The notes beneath the pieces were generated by a model. It was not told the DNA's origin. It made no database searches and saw only the letters and a program-made list of their open reading frames with translations. A stretch of 35,708 nucleotides of DNA from Thiotrichales bacterium (lineage in GTDB: Bacteria; Pseudomonadota; Gammaproteobacteria; Beggiatoales; Beggiatoaceae): positions 1 to 35,708 of the forward strand of contig JADGEH010000044.1 in NCBI GenBank assembly GCA_016744475.1. Reading direction: 5' to 3'. Position 1 is the stretch's first letter. Each line of letters begins with the position of its first letter. This document shows, piece after piece, positions 32,314-35,708 of the stretch. A program made the translations under genes and the position numbers.

Positions 32314-33125
32314 ATGCATCACCGCTAGTGTTGTCATGTTTGCTGATGGCTGCATTGATTCAAGTCTCTTGTTCTTCTTCACCTAAACAACCGCCACGAG
32401 CGATTAATCCGGCTTCTCCAGTGCTGTCGGGGAACGATTATAAATACGACCCAGAGCAAGCCGCTGTAGCGAATGCCCGCTTAGGCGTTGAATATATGAA
32501 ACAAGGGCGTTACAAGGTGGCCTTAGCCAAATTAAAAAAAGCCTTGGAACAAGACGATAATAATCATGAAGCTCATGTCACAGCGGCTTTGTTGTATGAA
32601 CAATTAGGACAATTGGATGTCACTAATGAGCATTTTGCTAAAGCGTTGAAATTGCGCCCGAAGGATGCTTCCACGCATAATAATTACGCCAGTTATTTAT
32701 GCCGCCAACAACAATTTGCTCTCGCACAAGAGCATTTCAAACAAGCCATGAAAGACCCTTTGTATGACACGCTTGAATTAGTGCATACCAATATAGGCTT
32801 GTGTGCTTTGCGTTTTAATCAAACCGTCCAAGCGCGTGAATCTTTTGAAACCGCGCTCAAAGACAATCCAGATTTTTCCACGGCCTTATATCAATTAGCT
32901 GAGTTGCATGAGCAAAAAGGTGAAATCAATCAAGCACTGCAATATTTTGAGCGTTATGAAAAAGTGGCCCCTCACACTGCACAAACTTTATGGTTAGGGG
33001 TGCGTATTGCGCGTGCTTTAGGCCAGAGAGACAGAGAAGCAAATTATGCTTTTTTATTAAAATCAAACTATCCAAACACTGAATTCGCCCGTTTATTAGG
33101 ACTCTCTGAACAAAATCGATATTAA
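32310..33125 (+). CDS. pilW: Type IV pilus biogenesis TPR lipoprotein PilW/PilF
   Basis: This outer-membrane pilotin-type lipoprotein is needed for secretin assembly and pilus stability. The 271-residue protein has a hydrophobic signal with LIQVSC as lipobox (Gln at -3 is off consensus) and at least five TPR units. The first begins near residue 50 ([20 protein letters not shown]), followed by [39 protein letters not shown] and [17 protein letters not shown] 32310 overlaps the rlmN stop. Its position between rlmN and rodZ is the standard one for this gene, and it pairs functionally with the FimX-like regulator at 3671-5758. Confidence 0.9.
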   Translation: MNASPLVLSCLLMAALIQVSCSSSPKQPPRAINPASPVLSGNDYKYDPEQAAVANARLGVEYMKQGRYKVALAKLKKALEQDDNNHEAHVTAALLYEQLGQLDVTNEHFAKALKLRPKDASTHNNYASYLCRQQQFALAQEHFKQAMKDPLYDTLELVHTNIGLCALRFNQTVQARESFETALKDNPDFSTALYQLAELHEQKGEINQALQYFERYEKVAPHTAQTLWLGVRIARALGQRDREANYAFLLKSNYPNTEFARLLGLSEQNRY

Positions 33126-33189
33126 TCGAACATTGAGTGCTTCATAGTCTGATGTTTTTTCCCGTCATTGCCTCACAAGGTATTTATTT

Positions 33190-34434
33190 ATGCATAAACA
33201 AGCCACTCGTAAGCTGCCTGAGGATATGGGCAGTGACACTGCGTCTAATGATGAAGAAGATTCCCACCTGGACACGCCGATGTCGCCCCCGACGGAGGAG
33301 ACTCCCGTATCACCAGAGATAACACCGCCATCGGTGGTCATTTTGCCGTCTAATTTGGGCAATCGTTTAACCCAAGAGCGGGAAGAAAAAGGTTTAAGCA
33401 TTGACGAAGTGGCTAATCGTTTATATCTGGAACCGCGCATTATCGAAGCCTTGGAAAAAGAGCATTATGATCAATTGCCACCCGTGATCTTTGTCCAAGG
33501 CTATTTACGCAGCTATGCCAAACTCTTGGATTTACCGCCTGATGACGTGTTGAACGCTTATTACAAAGCCACTGATCAAGCCCCACCCCAAGGCTCTAAT
33601 GAGAGCAAACACAGCAAACGGAAAATTATCCCGCCGAATACGGGCAAAGCCCAACCGATGCCGCAACACACGCATAAAAATAACTGGTGGGGCACCACGA
33701 CATTAATCTTGATCTTGTTATTAATCGGCTTAGTGGCTTGGCGTTATGCTGGGCATTTAGCTTTTCCTAATTTGCTCAATAGCGATTCGTCTGACGGCAC
33801 TGAATCGACATCAGACATGGCGGAATTGCCGCTACAGTCCACACCGCCTGAATCAGACATCAGCTCAGCACCCTCTTTATTGCCGCAGACTGAAGGTAGG
33901 ATCATCGAATACACGCCACCTACGGAATCCCCGCTTCCTGAACCCGTCGTAGATCGTGCCGAGCAAGCCTCCTCAACGACTCAGGCAGACACCGCCACAA
34001 CCCCAGCCACAACGCCTGATCCGCTCAGCAATCCGTTAAGCTTAGACACCGTAGAACCGCATAAAGACAGCACACCTGCGGTGAATCACGCGGCAAACAT
34101 GGAAGCCAACGGTGACAGTGAACCCGATGCCGAGATGATCTCTTCAATGGCTGAAAAATTGGCAGACAGCGCTGAACCCGCAGCGGCAGCGCCCGAATTG
34201 TTAATAGAATTAAGCTTCACTGAAGAATCTTGGGTGTCTATTAGCGATAGCCGAGGCAAAAAATTGGTGTATGGCACGGCTAAAGCGGGAGAATCCCATC
34301 GCATTGAAACAGCCAGCTTACCAATTAAAGTCACGCTGGGACGGCCTAAAGGTGTCAAAGTGTTTAATTTCAAAGGTAAACCCGTCGATTTATCCCGTTT
34401 CAAAGATCGCGTTGCGCGTCTCACCCTGAAGTAA
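33190..34434 (+). CDS. rodZ: Cytoskeleton protein RodZ
   Basis: This membrane protein links MreB filaments to the cell-wall machinery and maintains rod shape. In its 414 residues, an acidic, Pro-rich N-terminal extension (about 1-52) precedes a helix-turn-helix of the RodZ type (about 55-125; RLTQEREEKGLSIDEVANRL, VFVQGYLRSYAKLL-type segment). A basic stretch and a single membrane helix follow (about 166-184, LILILLLIGLVAW), then a long disordered Thr/Pro/Ser/Glu-rich periplasmic linker, then the C-terminal beta domain (about 335-414; ELSFTEESWVSISDSRGKKL). The N-terminal extension is longer than in E. coli RodZ. It ends 12 bases before ispG. Confidence 0.9.
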   Translation: MHKQATRKLPEDMGSDTASNDEEDSHLDTPMSPPTEETPVSPEITPPSVVILPSNLGNRLTQEREEKGLSIDEVANRLYLEPRIIEALEKEHYDQLPPVIFVQGYLRSYAKLLDLPPDDVLNAYYKATDQAPPQGSNESKHSKRKIIPPNTGKAQPMPQHTHKNNWWGTTTLILILLLIGLVAWRYAGHLAFPNLLNSDSSDGTESTSDMAELPLQSTPPESDISSAPSLLPQTEGRIIEYTPPTESPLPEPVVDRAEQASSTTQADTATTPATTPDPLSNPLSLDTVEPHKDSTPAVNHAANMEANGDSEPDAEMISSMAEKLADSAEPAAAAPELLIELSFTEESWVSISDSRGKKLVYGTAKAGESHRIETASLPIKVTLGRPKGVKVFNFKGKPVDLSRFKDRVARLTLK

Positions 34435-34446
34435 CGAGAGCCTATC

Positions 34447-35520
34447 ATGTACTACCAGCCAGACATCAAACGCCGCGTATCACGCCAAATTTATGTGGGC
34501 AATGTGCCCATTGGTGGTGATGCACCGATTGCCGTGCAAAGCATGACCAACACCGACACCTGTGATGTAGAAGCGACTGTGGCACAGATTCGTGCCTTGC
34601 AAAGTGTTGGTGCGGACTTAGCCCGCGTGTCTGTACCCAGCCTAGAGGCCGCCGAAGCCTTTAGCCGCATTCGCCAAGCGGTGGATATTCCATTGATTGC
34701 GGATATTCATTTTGATCACAAAATTGCGCTGCGTGTGGCGGAACTCGGCGTGGATTGTTTGCGTATTAACCCTGGCAATATCGGGCGAGAAGACCGCGTG
34801 CGCAGCGTAGTCGATGCCGCACGGGATAAAAACATTCCAATTCGGATTGGTGTTAATGCAGGTTCTTTGGAAAAAGACCTGCAAAAAAAATACGGCGAAC
34901 CCACGCCGGATGCCCTAGTCGAATCAGCACAACGCCACATCGACATCCTTGACCGCTTAGATTTCCCCAATTTCAAAATCAGCCTTAAAGCCTCTGACGT
35001 GTTCACCACGGTTGAAGCCTATCGCAAGCTCGCCACGCAAATAGAACAACCCCTGCATTTGGGCATTACTGAAGCCGGAGGACTCCGCGCAGGCTCGGTG
35101 AAATCAGCCATTGGTTTAGGAATGCTACTGGCAGATGGCATTGGTGATACCATTCGCGTGTCCTTAGCCGCTGATCCAGTACAAGAAATCAAAGTAGGTT
35201 TTGATATTCTAAAAAGCCTGCATTTGCGCCATAAAGGCATCAATCTCATCGCCTGCCCTTCCTGTTCTCGACAAAATTTTGACGTAATCAAAGTCACCAA
35301 TGAACTCGAAGAACGTTTAGAAGATATTTTACAACCCATGGATGTCGCCGTGATTGGTTGCATTGTCAACGGCCCAGGCGAAGCCCGCGAAGTACACGTC
35401 GGTTTAACTGGCGGCACCCCACAAAACTTGCTGTATGTTGATGGCAAACCGCAGTATAAAGTGAGCAATGAAGAATTGGTGGATACTTTAGAACAGCGGA
35501 TTCGTGAGAAACTCCGCTAG
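34447..35520 (+). CDS. ispG: 4-hydroxy-3-methylbut-2-enyl diphosphate synthase IspG (GcpE)
   Basis: It catalyses the penultimate step of the MEP isoprenoid pathway, reductive opening of MEcPP to HMBPP, using a 4Fe-4S cluster. The 357-residue protein has VQSMTNTDT and [10 protein letters not shown] in the barrel. The cluster ligands are Cys270, Cys273 (CPSC) and Cys305 ([10 protein letters not shown]), with Glu312 as the fourth ligand. It is full length and follows rodZ by 12 bases, as in many Gammaproteobacteria. The usual next gene hisS does not begin within the remaining 188 bases. Confidence 0.97.
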   Translation: MYYQPDIKRRVSRQIYVGNVPIGGDAPIAVQSMTNTDTCDVEATVAQIRALQSVGADLARVSVPSLEAAEAFSRIRQAVDIPLIADIHFDHKIALRVAELGVDCLRINPGNIGREDRVRSVVDAARDKNIPIRIGVNAGSLEKDLQKKYGEPTPDALVESAQRHIDILDRLDFPNFKISLKASDVFTTVEAYRKLATQIEQPLHLGITEAGGLRAGSVKSAIGLGMLLADGIGDTIRVSLAADPVQEIKVGFDILKSLHLRHKGINLIACPSCSRQNFDVIKVTNELEERLEDILQPMDVAVIGCIVNGPGEAREVHVGLTGGTPQNLLYVDGKPQYKVSNEELVDTLEQRIREKLR

Positions 35521-35708
35521 CACGCTCAAACATTGATATAGAGATAATTCATCATTCATACGATTTCTCCACAAATATTCATTTTAGGAAAATCAAATGT
35601 CTTATCTGAAGCAAAGCTTTTTAACTCGTTCCCAAGCGGCGAGGCTGTAAAAGAACTCAGAGGTTATAATAGCGAAACTACCATCAACTAGAAAACCCCG
35701 CATGTTAG
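35521..35708. other. Downstream region of ispG at window edge
   Basis: No gene is supported. Around 35611-35645 TTTTTAACTCGTTCCCAAGC resembles the outer part of the E-type repeats (compare 341-360). A short frame from ATG 35597 ends after 17 codons in that repeat. TATAAT at 35665-35670 has no matching -35 box. The last 20 bases start a possible hairpin (ACCCCGC) that is cut off. Confidence 0.35.

Noticed and set aside
1..35708. tRNA, rRNA or riboswitch genes
   Set aside because: I looked through the intergenic stretches and found no cloverleaf or rRNA-like sequence; I cannot run a covariance-model search.

Overview
The window reads as a chromosomal segment of a gammaproteobacterium with moderate G+C and many short repeats. 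Diheme cytochrome c4, an endonuclease-type MutL, a FimX-like type IV pilus regulator, the block rlmN-pilW/pilF-rodZ-ispG, a Do-type periplasmic protease and a periplasmic rhodanese all fit Gammaproteobacteria. The density of miniature palindromic elements together with sulfur and redox functions suggests a Thiotrichales/Beggiatoa-like sulfur bacterium. That placement is inference; no rRNA or tRNA gene is visible.

Layout. 1-793: two long palindromic repeats without genes, then a terminator. 794-5758: cytochrome c4, then mutL translationally coupled behind fimX; the mutL-fimX pair lies between two inverted copies of one 159-bp element. 6403-8580: an RMF-motif protein convergent with a secreted CAP-domain protein. 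9108-13193: a tightly packed plus-strand run of mucD-like protease, glutaredoxin-like protein, YjbQ, polysaccharide deacetylase and a radical SAM protein. 13301-13694: a decayed IS1182-type transposase. 14082-16890: GH57 glycosidase convergent with a serine beta-lactamase-fold protein. 17302-17460: an orphan 3' gene fragment. 17693-19711: a periplasmic binding protein and a two-domain rhodanese. 19848-21816: an AT-rich type II restriction-modification pair (Eco47II/Sau96I-like) inserted into a copy of a repeat also seen at 349-612. 21974-26343: a three-gene signalling operon (hybrid histidine kinase with a FixL-like PAS, single receiver, Hpt-REC-REC-GGDEF cyclase). 26344-27694: repeats and a small broken gene. 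27695-28873: an orphan Card1/Can2-type CARF nuclease. 29156-35520: msbA, rlmN, pilW/pilF, rodZ, ispG.

Two themes tie the region together. One is surface and c-di-GMP biology: FimX, PilW/PilF and a GGDEF output cyclase are all present, with a kinase that may sense oxygen through heme. The other is repeat biology. At least five repeat families are present. Families A, B and D have different termini but the same palindromic centre. One family A copy is nested in a family B copy with a clean 3-bp duplication. All three full-length family B copies sit just upstream of a gene start in the same orientation. The hairpin of family C shows paired base changes between copies. No CRISPR array, tRNA, rRNA or prophage was seen.
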